From Lachnospiraceae bacterium UBA6998 (GTDB lineage Bacteria; Bacillota; Clostridia; Lachnospirales; Lachnospiraceae): a stretch of 25,371 bases of DNA. Shown one piece after another: positions 7,364 through 14,454 of the stretch (positions are counted from its first letter, which is position 1; every line of letters starts with the position of its first letter). The DNA is taken from contig DJXS01000029.1 in the NCBI GenBank assembly GCA_002448395.1, positions 3,292-28,662 on the forward strand. The letters are read 5' to 3'. A model generated the notes under the pieces. The model did no database searches and was not told where the DNA came from. It was given only the letters and a program-made list of their open reading frames with translations. Both the position numbers and the translations under genes were made by a program.

Positions 7364-8419
7364 TCAGATCTGTCCCAGGATCTCCATCGTTCTGCGCATA
7401 CCGCTTCTGATATCATAAACAGGCTTCCATCCCAGCTTCCTGAGCTTCGCGCCGTCGAGCCTGGCCTTGGTAGCCTTGCTGTAGCCCTGCGCCTCAACAG
7501 CATCCGGGATCTCGAAGATCACCTTGCTGCCGGCGTTTTCCGCGATCAGCGCCGCAAGGTCCCTCAGACTTATGTCCGAGGCCTCGTCCGCGATGTTGTA
7601 GGCCTCTCCGCTCTCTCCCTTGAGCAGAACGGTGATAAAGCCGCTGACTGCGTCTGCCACATATGTGTAACTGTAAAACTGGGTGCCCGCCGACTTGAGG
7701 ACGATGTCCTCGCCTGCGATCCCCTTTCTGATAAACTGGCTGATCGCCTTGGTATCCGTCATCAACATTGTCGGGCCGTAAGAGCGCGTCAGCCTCGGAA
7801 TGCAGACGTCAATTCCCTTCTGCTTCCTGTAAGCCTGGCAGAGAGCCTCTCCGCACCTCTTGCTCTCCGGATATCCGGCCCTTAGCGTATTGCAGTCGAT
7901 ATAGCCGCAGTACTTCTCGTCGAAAAGTTCGATATCTCCGCGGTTCTCGCCGTAGATCTCATTGGAGGAGGCGAAGGCAAACCGCTCCACTCCGTGGGCA
8001 CAGGCGAACTCCAGCATGTTCTGAAGGCCTATGATATTGGTCGTGATCGTTCCGATCGGGTCTGTCGCATACTGGATCGGATGTGTATTGGATGCAAGAT
8101 GGATCACGAAATCCACTTTGCCGATATCTTCCCGTACAAAAGGAAGATTGATGTCATAAGGTATGAAAGAAAACAGCGGATGGCTGCTGTACTCTCCGAA
8201 TCTGGCCCTGGCCCTCTCTTCGCTCCTTCCAAGGGCGTAGATCCTGCAGTTCATCCCTGCCAGGTTCCTCTCCATCAGAACATCGATCAGAAAGCTTCCC
8301 ACCAGACCTGTCGCGCCCGATATAAGGACTGCTTTGTCCTTCAACCGGTCCCACGGAAGATCCAGTCCGGCAGTCCTTCTGACATCCTCCATATAATATG
8401 CGTTGTCGTATAAATTCAT
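7364..8419 (-). CDS. NAD-dependent epimerase/dehydratase (extended SDR)
   Basis: 351 residues. The Rossmann nucleotide-binding motif GATGLVG is at 35-41 and the catalytic triad is visible as Ser151/152 in SSNEIYG with Tyr183-x3-Lys187 (YPESK). This is typical of sugar-nucleotide 4-epimerases and 4,6-dehydratases such as the UDP- or dTDP-glucose enzymes. Substrate cannot be told from sequence. An extra N-terminal stretch of about 30 residues precedes the Rossmann fold. It follows the cytidylyltransferase by 12 bases, suggesting it may act on the CDP- (or NDP-) activated product. A GAGG ribosome site lies nine bases from the ATG. Confidence 0.9.
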   Translation of the reverse strand: MNLYDNAYYMEDVRRTAGLDLPWDRLKDKAVLISGATGLVGSFLIDVLMERNLAGMNCRIYALGRSEERARARFGEYSSHPLFSFIPYDINLPFVREDIGKVDFVIHLASNTHPIQYATDPIGTITTNIIGLQNMLEFACAHGVERFAFASSNEIYGENRGDIELFDEKYCGYIDCNTLRAGYPESKRCGEALCQAYRKQKGIDVCIPRLTRSYGPTMLMTDTKAISQFIRKGIAGEDIVLKSAGTQFYSYTYVADAVSGFITVLLKGESGEAYNIADEASDISLRDLAALIAENAGSKVIFEIPDAVEAQGYSKATKARLDGAKLRKLGWKPVYDIRSGMRRTMEILGQI

Positions 8420-8431
8420 TCCGCTCTACCT

Positions 8432-9148
8432 CTATTTGAGCCAGTGGTCCCTGTCTGCCCTCAGATAGGCCTTGAACATCTCCAGGTCATCCTTGGTCGT
8501 AAGTTTGATGTTCTTGTCGGAACCCGCGGCAAAATAGAGCCTCTCGCCGAGTTCCACCATCATCGTATTAGTATAAGAGGAGCCGTAGATCCCGATCTTT
8601 TTCTCAAAAGCTTCGTGATAGGCCCAGTCCAGTTTGCCGAACCGGTAAGCCTGCGGCGTAGAGACCCTTCTTAAGGTCTCGCGCGGTATATACTTGACCG
8701 TGCTGATCTCGTCGTCGACCACAAAGATCTGCTCGTTGTAAGGAAGAGACGTCACAGCGTTCCCGTATTTCCTGCACTTGATAATGACGTCCGAGAGGAC
8801 TGTCGCGTCCACCAGAGGCCGGATCCCGTCATGAATGATGATGATATCGTCGTCACTGCATTTGCCTTCGAGGTTGTAGACGCCGTTGCGGATGGATTCC
8901 TGTCCCGTCTCGCCTCCCTGCACGATCCACTTGAGCTTGTCAATGCCGTACTGTTTGGCGTAGGCGCGCACGATATCATGCCATCCGTCGATACAGACTA
9001 CCTCGATAGCGTCGATCTCAGGATGCCTCTGAAAGCCCTCCAGCGTGTAGATCAGGACGGGCTTATCATATACATTTATAAACTGCTTGGGGATATCATA
9101 GCCCATTCTGTGCCCTGATCCCCCCGCGATGATGATCGCTATGTTCAT
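8432..9148 (-). CDS. IspD/TarI-like cytidylyltransferase
   Basis: 238 residues. The N-terminal nucleotide-binding loop is AGGSGHRMG with PKQF (residues 20-23), and DGIRPLVD is the second family motif. The fold is that of 2-C-methyl-D-erythritol-4-phosphate cytidylyltransferase (IspD) and of ribitol-5-phosphate or glycerol-phosphate cytidylyltransferases (TarI, Bcs1). Its place between a CDP-alcohol phosphotransferase and an epimerase inside a surface-polymer operon favours a TarI-like role, making a CDP-polyol or CDP-sugar, over isoprenoid synthesis. No TarJ-type reductase partner is next to it. The ribosome site AAAGGAGA lies within the last codons of the upstream gene, so translation is coupled. 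Confidence 0.85.
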   Translation of the reverse strand: MNIAIIIAGGSGHRMGYDIPKQFINVYDKPVLIYTLEGFQRHPEIDAIEVVCIDGWHDIVRAYAKQYGIDKLKWIVQGGETGQESIRNGVYNLEGKCSDDDIIIIHDGIRPLVDATVLSDVIIKCRKYGNAVTSLPYNEQIFVVDDEISTVKYIPRETLRRVSTPQAYRFGKLDWAYHEAFEKKIGIYGSSYTNTMMVELGERLYFAAGSDKNIKLTTKDDLEMFKAYLRADRDHWLK

Positions 9149-9150
9149 TT

Positions 9151-9885
9151 TCAGTCTTTCTCCTTTAATACGGACCGAAGTGACATCACCATTACCGCCG
9201 TGTTGAACAGCAGATAGCAGATCGTGTAAAGATCTGTGATATTAAGCAGAATTGCCGCAAGAAGCAGCACCTGCGCGCCGCCGGCGCAGGATCGCAGATT
9301 CAGCGCGATCGTCTTAACGATCCCGTAATCCGCCTTATCCATGACATCCTTCACGGCATCCTTGTCCATCGTGGTCGTGACTGCCTTGTGCATGACCAGC
9401 CTCGGGAGCAGATCCACAATCGCCGTCAGTCCGCCGCAGATCACAAGGATCTCCGCTGTGACCAGGCCTCCCCTTACAAGCGGTCCTGTGCTGTGTGCAG
9501 CCATGATGCCTGCTGCATAGAACATGAGCGCCGAGGCAATATAGCCGGCCATGGCGTCATAGACACTTCCCATCTTCGAAAACTGCTTCCTGTATCTGGC
9601 GACATTGCCGTCCACTCCATCCAGAAGATTCCACATAAAGAACAAGATCCAGCTTACGATCATGCCAGTCTTCGACCTTGCGGCGCATGCCGCAATAAAT
9701 CCGAGTACGGCCGGGACGATCGAGATCATGGAGATCGCATTCGGGGTGAGGTTTGTATACAGGAACGGGATCGTCAGCGCGTAAGAAAGCGGTCTGCCGA
9801 TATAAAAGGCAAAAATATCATTTTTTGCCATTGCCCTCTTAGCGGGCGTCATCGATTTTTCTTCAATTTCTTTGATAGTGATCAT
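9151..9885 (-). CDS. CDP-alcohol phosphatidyltransferase family membrane protein (atypical active site)
   Basis: 244 residues, several hydrophobic helices. Enzymes of this family move a phospho-alcohol from a CDP-alcohol to an acceptor hydroxyl at the membrane. The signature D-x2-D-G-x2-A-R-x8-G-x3-D-x3-D is seen as D89-G-V-D92-G-N-V-A-R97 ... G106-S-V-Y-D110-A-M-A, but the last position is Gly114 instead of Asp. That fourth Asp is described as the catalytic base in the family. The gene is first in its operon, and the cytidylyltransferase starts two bases after its stop, so the pair probably makes and uses one CDP-activated alcohol. It is unlikely to be housekeeping PgsA, given the context and altered motif. 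Confidence 0.85.
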   Translation of the reverse strand: MITIKEIEEKSMTPAKRAMAKNDIFAFYIGRPLSYALTIPFLYTNLTPNAISMISIVPAVLGFIAACAARSKTGMIVSWILFFMWNLLDGVDGNVARYRKQFSKMGSVYDAMAGYIASALMFYAAGIMAAHSTGPLVRGGLVTAEILVICGGLTAIVDLLPRLVMHKAVTTTMDKDAVKDVMDKADYGIVKTIALNLRSCAGGAQVLLLAAILLNITDLYTICYLLFNTAVMVMSLRSVLKEKD

Positions 9886-9933
9886 ATTACTCTTTCGTTA
9901 TTTTGATTTATATCTCTAGCCCATACAGAGATA

Positions 9934-9962
9934 AGTTTATAAGATTTCCGCCAAATAATCAA
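9934..9962 (-). promoter_or_regulatory. probable promoter of the eight-gene glycopolymer operon
   Basis: Minus-strand TTGATT (9957-9962), 17-base spacer, TAAACT (9934-9939), in an AT-rich stretch about 45 bases upstream of ATG 9885. It lies just downstream of the terminator at 9983-10008, so it marks the start of a new transcription unit. Confidence 0.6.
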
Positions 9963-9982
9963 TTTATTCTTGTTTACAGCAC

Positions 9983-10008
9983 AAAAAGGCGACGGAACGC
10001 CCGCCGCC
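9983..10008 (-). terminator. intrinsic terminator after the GT4 gene
   Basis: Minus-strand stem GGCGGCGG/CCGTCGCC (8 bp with one G-U pair) around a five-base loop, followed by TTTTT (9983-9987). About 80 bases of untranslated sequence separate it from the GT4 stop codon at 10091. That stretch carries no gene, only a short inverted repeat at 10013-10028. Confidence 0.8.
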
Positions 10009-10090
10009 GGGTCAGATGAGATCATCTGTCCCGATCCGTGGATGCTCCGCCGAGATCAGTTGTAAGTATTGTTGTAACAGGAAAAGGGAA

Positions 10091-11266
10091 TCAGTTCTCC
10101 TTTCCCTCTTCTCTTCCGGTCAGCTGCATGAACAGGTCTCTGTGCTCTCTTGCCGTCCTCTCCACGTTGAACCGGTCCTTAACGATCTTCACTTCATTCT
10201 CCACCAGATACTCTCTCAGTTCCGGATCATCATGAAGTCTCACCACCGCTTCCGCGGCTCCGTAATAATCCTCTCTCTCCACGAGAAGGCCGTTGACGCC
10301 GTCCTGGATGATCTCCGGGATCGCGTCGACATTTGACGCCACGATCGGCTTGCGGATCAGCATATACTCGGGAAGGACAAGTCCGAAGCCCTCCCATCTG
10401 CTCATCAGCATTGCCACATCGAAGTTGCAGATATAATTGAAGGGATCATTGACCCAGCCTGTGATCAGGAATGAATCCCTGAGGCCGTATTCCCTTACGA
10501 GCTTCTCTGTCTCTTTCCTGTTGAGACCATCGCCGACAATGACGAAGAAAGCCTCGGGGATCCGCTTCTTGATAACGGAAGCGGCCTTGACAAAGATATC
10601 AGGCGCTTTCTGTGTGGCCAGACGGCCGACAGTTCCGACGACAAAGGCGCCTTCCGGAATAACGTTCATATCCAAGGGCTTCGTATGCTCTGCGCATTCC
10701 TCGTCGAAGTCAATGCCGTTGTAGATCACATGAAGCTTGGAAGGTTCGCAAATCTCGTGAGCCAGCGCCGTATTCTTCTCGAATTCGGAAATGCAGACAA
10801 TACTGTCCGTGACAGGCGCCAGCATCTTCTCGATCATGACATAGGACCCGATCAGTTTCTTGTCGGCGCCCTTCATATTAAAGGCCCAGCCATGCGCGTT
10901 ATAGACGCTGATATTCGGCTTGCCCTCCCTGTTCTTAAGGCCAATATTCGCAAGACGTCCGATCGCTCCTGCCTTAGAACTATGGCAGTATACGATATCC
11001 GGCTTGTACTTGCTGATCAGCTTCCTGACTTCCATGATGCTGCGGAAATCCGCGCTCGCGCTGATCGGATGATGCATATCCGCGACATGTTCCACCTTGG
11101 AGACGATGTCGGTAAACTTCCCGGCGTCAATAGAATCCGAACACACGAGGATATGCTCAAGCTCGTCACTATAATTCTGTTTTAGCTTAGTCAACAGGGC
11201 GACCAAGTATCGTTCCACGCCTCCCGGCGCTTCCGCGATATGTAAAACACGTACTTTCTTCGCCAC
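10091..11266 (-). CDS. family 4 glycosyltransferase (GT-B fold)
   Basis: 391 residues. The N-terminal domain has the glycine-rich acceptor-side loop APGGVERYL (residues 13-21). The C-terminal domain has GTVGRLATQKAPD, VIVGDG and the nucleotide-sugar binding E-x7-E motif in WEGFGLVLPE. This is a retaining GT4 enzyme, cytoplasmic or membrane-associated, that adds a sugar to a lipid-linked or nascent glycan; donor and acceptor cannot be read from sequence. Start is GTG 11266 with AGGAGAGA seven bases upstream; no better ATG exists. It lies between the GT2 gene and the glycopolymer operon, with its own terminator, so it probably contributes to the same surface polysaccharide. Confidence 0.92.
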   Translation of the reverse strand: MAKKVRVLHIAEAPGGVERYLVALLTKLKQNYSDELEHILVCSDSIDAGKFTDIVSKVEHVADMHHPISASADFRSIMEVRKLISKYKPDIVYCHSSKAGAIGRLANIGLKNREGKPNISVYNAHGWAFNMKGADKKLIGSYVMIEKMLAPVTDSIVCISEFEKNTALAHEICEPSKLHVIYNGIDFDEECAEHTKPLDMNVIPEGAFVVGTVGRLATQKAPDIFVKAASVIKKRIPEAFFVIVGDGLNRKETEKLVREYGLRDSFLITGWVNDPFNYICNFDVAMLMSRWEGFGLVLPEYMLIRKPIVASNVDAIPEIIQDGVNGLLVEREDYYGAAEAVVRLHDDPELREYLVENEVKIVKDRFNVERTAREHRDLFMQLTGREEGKEN

Positions 11267-11324
11267 GCACTCTCTCCTGTGTTCCTGAAAGGATCTGGTA
11301 GTTTAATAAAAAAGCCACATCACA

Positions 11325-11392
11325 AGTATATCACAAAAATAATAATATTTCTGTAACTGCAATATTATAATACATTCACAACTCTTTTGCCA
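11325..11392 (-). promoter_or_regulatory. AT-rich region with candidate promoters for the GT4 gene
   Basis: Two minus-strand -10 candidates are visible: TATAAT (11364-11369) with a weak TGGCAA 17 bases upstream (11387-11392), and TATACT (11325-11330) with a weak CAGAAA 17 bases upstream. Three copies of TTGTGA (11320-11325, 11331-11336, 11376-11381) surround them, two exactly 11 bases apart. The interval 11267-11423 contains no gene. Confidence 0.4.
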
Positions 11393-11423
11393 TTCGTTAG
11401 TATGCACACATTAGCAAAAGATA

Positions 11424-12368
11424 TCACTGATTTTTTAGAAGATAATGATAGATATTCTCTATGACCGTAAGCCGGAATTCGAATTCCTGCCGGTCCTTCT
11501 CCGCCAGCGTAGTCAGGATCAGGCCTGTAAACAGCGACAAAACGCCGCCCAGCCCGATGAATCCCGAAACTATGAGCGTCGGGAACCTCGGCACGAGGCC
11601 TGTCTGTGTATACTCTATGAATACAGGCACGAACAGGATCACTGTCAGAGCGAACAGGATCGCGCTCAGCCAGCCGAAGAAATACATCGGCTTGTAATTC
11701 TTGTAGAGCCTGAAGATCGTCGAGAGAACCCTCATCCCGTCCGAGTAGGTATTGAGTTTGGATTCGCTTCCTTCGGGCCTGTCCCTGTACTCGATAATGA
11801 CATTCTCGATCCTCATATTCTTCTCGACGGCGTGAATACTCATCTCCGTCTCGATCTCGAATCCCTTGGAGAGGACCGGGAAGCTCTTGACGAACAGGAA
11901 ACTGAAAGCTCTGTATCCCGTCATTATGTCTCTGATATTGGTCTTGAACAGCCGATTGATGCTGCCTCTCACAAGACTGTTGCCAAAATTGTGAAAAGGC
12001 CTCTTGTTCTCTTCGAAATATGTCGAAGAGAGCCTGTCTCCGACCACCATATCCGCATTCTTCGAAAGGACCAGGTCGGCCATCTCCCTGCCGTATTCAG
12101 CCGGATAAGTGTCATCCCCGTCCACCATGATATAGCACCGGGCGTCGATCTCCCTGAACATCCTGCGGATCACGTTGCCCTTTCCCTGCTGGTACTCGTG
12201 CCTGACCACTGCTCCGCTCTCCCGGGCGATCTCTGCAGTCCTGTCGGTGGAATTGTTGTCGTAGACATAGATCACCGCTTCCGGAAGAGACCCCTTCCAG
12301 TCTGAGACCACCTTTCCGATCGTCTTCTCTTCGTTATAGCATGGTATCAGAACTGCTATCTTATCCAC
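11424..12368 (-). CDS. family 2 glycosyltransferase with C-terminal membrane anchor (DPM/GtrB-like)
   Basis: 314 residues from the chosen start. The GT-A domain shows IAVLIPCYNEEKTIG at the N-terminus, DNNSTDRT, and the metal-binding VDGDDTYP. Two hydrophobic segments (FFGWLSAILFALTVILFVPVF and LIVSGFIGLGGVLSLFTGLIL) anchor the C-terminus. The layout matches polyprenyl-phosphate hexose synthases (DPM1/GtrB-like), which load a sugar onto undecaprenyl phosphate. I choose GTG 12368 because GGAG lies six bases before it and the protein then begins directly at the GT-A strand. An in-frame ATG at 12404 has no good ribosome site and sits in the 3' arm of a leader hairpin. The gene precedes GT4 without an obvious terminator between them. 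Confidence 0.88.
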   Translation of the reverse strand: MDKIAVLIPCYNEEKTIGKVVSDWKGSLPEAVIYVYDNNSTDRTAEIARESGAVVRHEYQQGKGNVIRRMFREIDARCYIMVDGDDTYPAEYGREMADLVLSKNADMVVGDRLSSTYFEENKRPFHNFGNSLVRGSINRLFKTNIRDIMTGYRAFSFLFVKSFPVLSKGFEIETEMSIHAVEKNMRIENVIIEYRDRPEGSESKLNTYSDGMRVLSTIFRLYKNYKPMYFFGWLSAILFALTVILFVPVFIEYTQTGLVPRFPTLIVSGFIGLGGVLSLFTGLILTTLAEKDRQEFEFRLTVIENIYHYLLKNQ

Positions 12369-12397
12369 TGTTATCTCCTGTATCCCTATTGCGGCGT

Positions 12398-12432
12398 CTG
12401 ACATCCCGGGCTGTTCCCGAAAAACATGTCAG
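12398..12432 (-). promoter_or_regulatory. leader hairpin upstream of the GT2 gene
   Basis: 7-bp outer arms CTGACAT (12426-12432) and ATGTCAG (12398-12404) enclose an inner CGGG/CCCG pairing. It lies between the promoter at 12443-12471 and the GTG start at 12368, and buries the alternative ATG 12404. Function unknown; it could shape translation or bind a regulator. Confidence 0.45.
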
Positions 12433-12442
12433 TTAAGAATAT

Positions 12443-12471
12443 ATTATAAAGAATCTTAGTTCAATAGGCAA
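12443..12471 (-). promoter_or_regulatory. sigma-A-type promoter of the GT2 gene
   Basis: Minus-strand TTGCCT (12466-12471), 17-base spacer, perfect TATAAT (12443-12448). The expected start of transcription is near 12436, giving a leader of about 68 bases that contains the hairpin at 12398-12432. Confidence 0.75.
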
Positions 12472-12533
12472 GAGAGGCCTTTATCCCTATCCTTTTGTGA
12501 GCCATCTCCTGCACCCTTCTTCCCCGAATACCC

Positions 12534-12580
12534 AAAACTGCCGCTCTCAGGAATTCTGATTCCGGGGAGCGGCAGTTTTT
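12534..12580 (-). terminator. intrinsic terminator after the lactate permease gene (possibly bidirectional)
   Basis: A 13-bp perfect outer stem (AAAACTGCCGCTC with GAGCGGCAGTTTT) with an inner GGAAT/ATTCC pairing. The T-run is four bases on the minus strand and six on the plus strand. It lies about 25 bases after the permease stop at 12606, so it serves that gene. Confidence 0.8.
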
Positions 12581-12605
12581 TCAATTTTTGTGCCAATATG
12601 CTGTT

Positions 12606-14237
12606 CTATCCGAAGATCAGGTAAACAGCCAGCACCAGGATCACATACACCGCGCAAGGCAGAATATTCATGGAAATGATCTTTCCTTCATTTCCCGTCG
12701 CTTCCGTGGTGGAGGAAACCGCAACGACATTGTGGATGCAGATCATGTTGCCGATCGCGCCGCCTGCCATCTGCAGGGCGATCATGGATGCTGCGGGGAA
12801 TCCCAGGATCTGTGCGGTCTGGAATTCCAGGGGACCGAACATGACGCCGGAGACCGTGCAGGATCCGGATACGAACGCGCCGAAGACGCCCAGCGGAGGA
12901 ACGATGAAGGGGAAGGCCCTTCCGATATTCGCCACGATCGTTGTGCTGATCTGGGTGATCATGCTGTCAAGGCCGGAGTTGTTGAGGCCGGAGCCCAGCA
13001 TGATCTGCACCATTGCGATACCGCTCACGAGAGCCATGGCAATGGTCAGCACCTGTTTGCCGGTTGCGCTGAACACAAAGTTCACGTCTTCTTTGCTCAG
13101 ATTCTTGCGGTTGGCCAGCATTGTGCCGATCGCTACCAGAATGAAAGGCGTAAGGCCGGGGTTATAGATCAGCGCGAAGTCATAATTGAGTCCTTCAACA
13201 CCGAGGATATTCTCCACATGGATGGCTGCGGAGTTGAGCAGTGCGCGCAGTCCGAACTGAGGCACGCGGGTCAGCAGCAGGATGATCGCGATGATCAGGT
13301 AAGGCGTCCAGGCCTTTAGGAGCTTCCTGCGGCTCACTGTTCCGAAGATCTCCTTGGGCATGATCACTTCGTCGTGCTCGATATCGTAGAAGTACCACAC
13401 ATGCTTGGGCACGAAGACCTTTGCGCGGGCGGCAAGAACTGTCACAACCAGTCCGATGCATGCGCTGATAATGGACGCGAACTCAGGTCCAAGGTAAGTT
13501 CCCAGGAAATAATACGGAATTACAAAGGAGCAGGATGCCATCAGGCAGAAGGGGATCATCTCGACGATACTCTTCATCCGTCTGCCCGTGGAGTAGAACA
13601 TAACCAGTGTCACCACCAGCAGGATCGGTACGATGAAGCCCGCAAGTCCCAGATAGAGGACCGTCTTGTGTGTGACTGCCGCAGTGAACTCATCCAGCGG
13701 GATTCCGAGCTGCTCGGATACAGCGCTGGAAAGGTTCGTCATATTAGTCAGCATCGGTGTGCCTACTGCCGCGAAGGGAACCGGCGTGCTATTGGAGATC
13801 AGCGCGACCGAGCAGGCTGCCACGGGAGGGAATCCCAGGCCGACCAGAAGAGGCGCCGCGAGCGCTGCGGGTGTTCCGTAACCGGCCGCGCCTTCAATGA
13901 ATGCTCCGAACATGTAAGCGATGATGATCGCCTGAATGCGGGGATCCGGTGTGATCTTCTGAAATCCCTCGTTGATGACCTGCATGATGCCGGTCTGCTT
14001 GAGCGTGTTGAGCAGCAGGATCGCGCCGCTTATGATCAGCAGCAGATCCAGCGACTTGAGCGCGCCGTAGACAAAATATGCCAGGACTGTCGGCACTTCC
14101 ATCTTCCAGACCGCGACTGCCAGTACGATCGTCACGATCAGCGAGATGATCAGGGACTTGCCCGATGAGAACTTGAAGCCCACCATCAGTACGAGCGCTG
14201 TCAAAAAGGGAATTGTTGCAAGTAATGCGTATACCAT
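12606..14237 (-). CDS. lctP: L-lactate permease (LctP/LldP family)
   Basis: 543 residues, about 12 or more hydrophobic helices, the usual length for LctP/LldP lactate:proton symporters. Recognisable features are the [20 protein letters not shown] segment near residue 110, [14 protein letters not shown], and the C-terminal [18 protein letters not shown]. It moves lactate (or glycolate) across the cytoplasmic membrane. In many clostridia the gene is next to an electron-bifurcating lactate dehydrogenase with Etf subunits; here it stands alone, with its own promoter, operator-like repeat and terminator. Start ATG 14237 follows CGGAGAG by about 11 bases. Confidence 0.95.
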   Translation of the reverse strand: MVYALLATIPFLTALVLMVGFKFSSGKSLIISLIVTIVLAVAVWKMEVPTVLAYFVYGALKSLDLLLIISGAILLLNTLKQTGIMQVINEGFQKITPDPRIQAIIIAYMFGAFIEGAAGYGTPAALAAPLLVGLGFPPVAACSVALISNSTPVPFAAVGTPMLTNMTNLSSAVSEQLGIPLDEFTAAVTHKTVLYLGLAGFIVPILLVVTLVMFYSTGRRMKSIVEMIPFCLMASCSFVIPYYFLGTYLGPEFASIISACIGLVVTVLAARAKVFVPKHVWYFYDIEHDEVIMPKEIFGTVSRRKLLKAWTPYLIIAIILLLTRVPQFGLRALLNSAAIHVENILGVEGLNYDFALIYNPGLTPFILVAIGTMLANRKNLSKEDVNFVFSATGKQVLTIAMALVSGIAMVQIMLGSGLNNSGLDSMITQISTTIVANIGRAFPFIVPPLGVFGAFVSGSCTVSGVMFGPLEFQTAQILGFPAASMIALQMAGGAIGNMICIHNVVAVSSTTEATGNEGKIISMNILPCAVYVILVLAVYLIFG

Positions 14238-14258
14238 AACTCTGATACTCTCCGTTCC

Positions 14259-14276
14259 GCCGCCTTCTCCGGCGGC
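14259..14276 (-). other. GC-rich hairpin in the lctP leader
   Basis: Perfect 6-bp GCCGCC/GGCGGC stem with a six-base loop, about 22 bases before the start codon and just upstream of the CGGAGAG ribosome site. There is no U-run, so it is not a terminator. It may stabilise the mRNA or tune initiation. Confidence 0.4.
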
Positions 14277-14298
14277 AAATTCTTATTACCATTTAATG

Positions 14299-14346
14299 AT
14301 TATTCCACATATGGGGTATTATGGAACAATCTCCTTTTGAACTCAA
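14299..14346 (-). promoter_or_regulatory. lctP promoter with overlapping operator-like inverted repeat
   Basis: Minus-strand TTGAGT (14341-14346), 17-base spacer, CATAAT (14318-14323). An inverted repeat with 9-base arms (14299-14307 and 14322-14330, 8 of 9 matching, core TTCCA/TGGAA, 14-base centre) begins inside the -10 box and covers the start of transcription. That is where a repressor would block RNA polymerase. Lactate permeases are commonly controlled by GntR/FadR-type lactate regulators, but no regulator gene is adjacent, so the factor is unknown. Confidence 0.6.
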
Positions 14347-14401
14347 TTGCCAGATTTCGTGCCGTTGAGGAAAATTCCACACTTCACCGCGAAGTGGGGA
14401 G

Positions 14402-14439
14402 AAAAAAAGCCCCCCGCGCTATATTTTGCACGGGGAGCT
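14402..14439 (-). terminator. intrinsic terminator after the GH3 gene
   Basis: 12-bp GC-rich stem (AGCTCCCCGTGC with GCGCGGGGGGCT, two G-U pairs), eight-base loop, then seven T residues on the minus strand. It begins 16 bases after the GH3 stop codon at 14455. Confidence 0.88.
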
Positions 14440-14454
14440 CACTGATTTTCCGGA

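Noticed and set aside
7336..7503. N-terminal extension of the Stealth gene to 7503
   Set aside because: It would overlap the epimerase coding region by 140 bases and is Arg/Ser-rich; ATG 7335 has a ribosome site and fits the family length.
10013..10028. Inverted repeat CAGATGA/TCATCTG after the GT4 gene
   Set aside because: Two-base centre cannot form an RNA hairpin loop, and it lies in a 3' untranslated stretch far from any promoter; no supported function.
13374..14168. A 264-codon plus-strand frame over lctP
   Set aside because: The His, Asp, Arg and Gln-rich composition is typical of an antisense shadow of a membrane protein; no ribosome site or domain.
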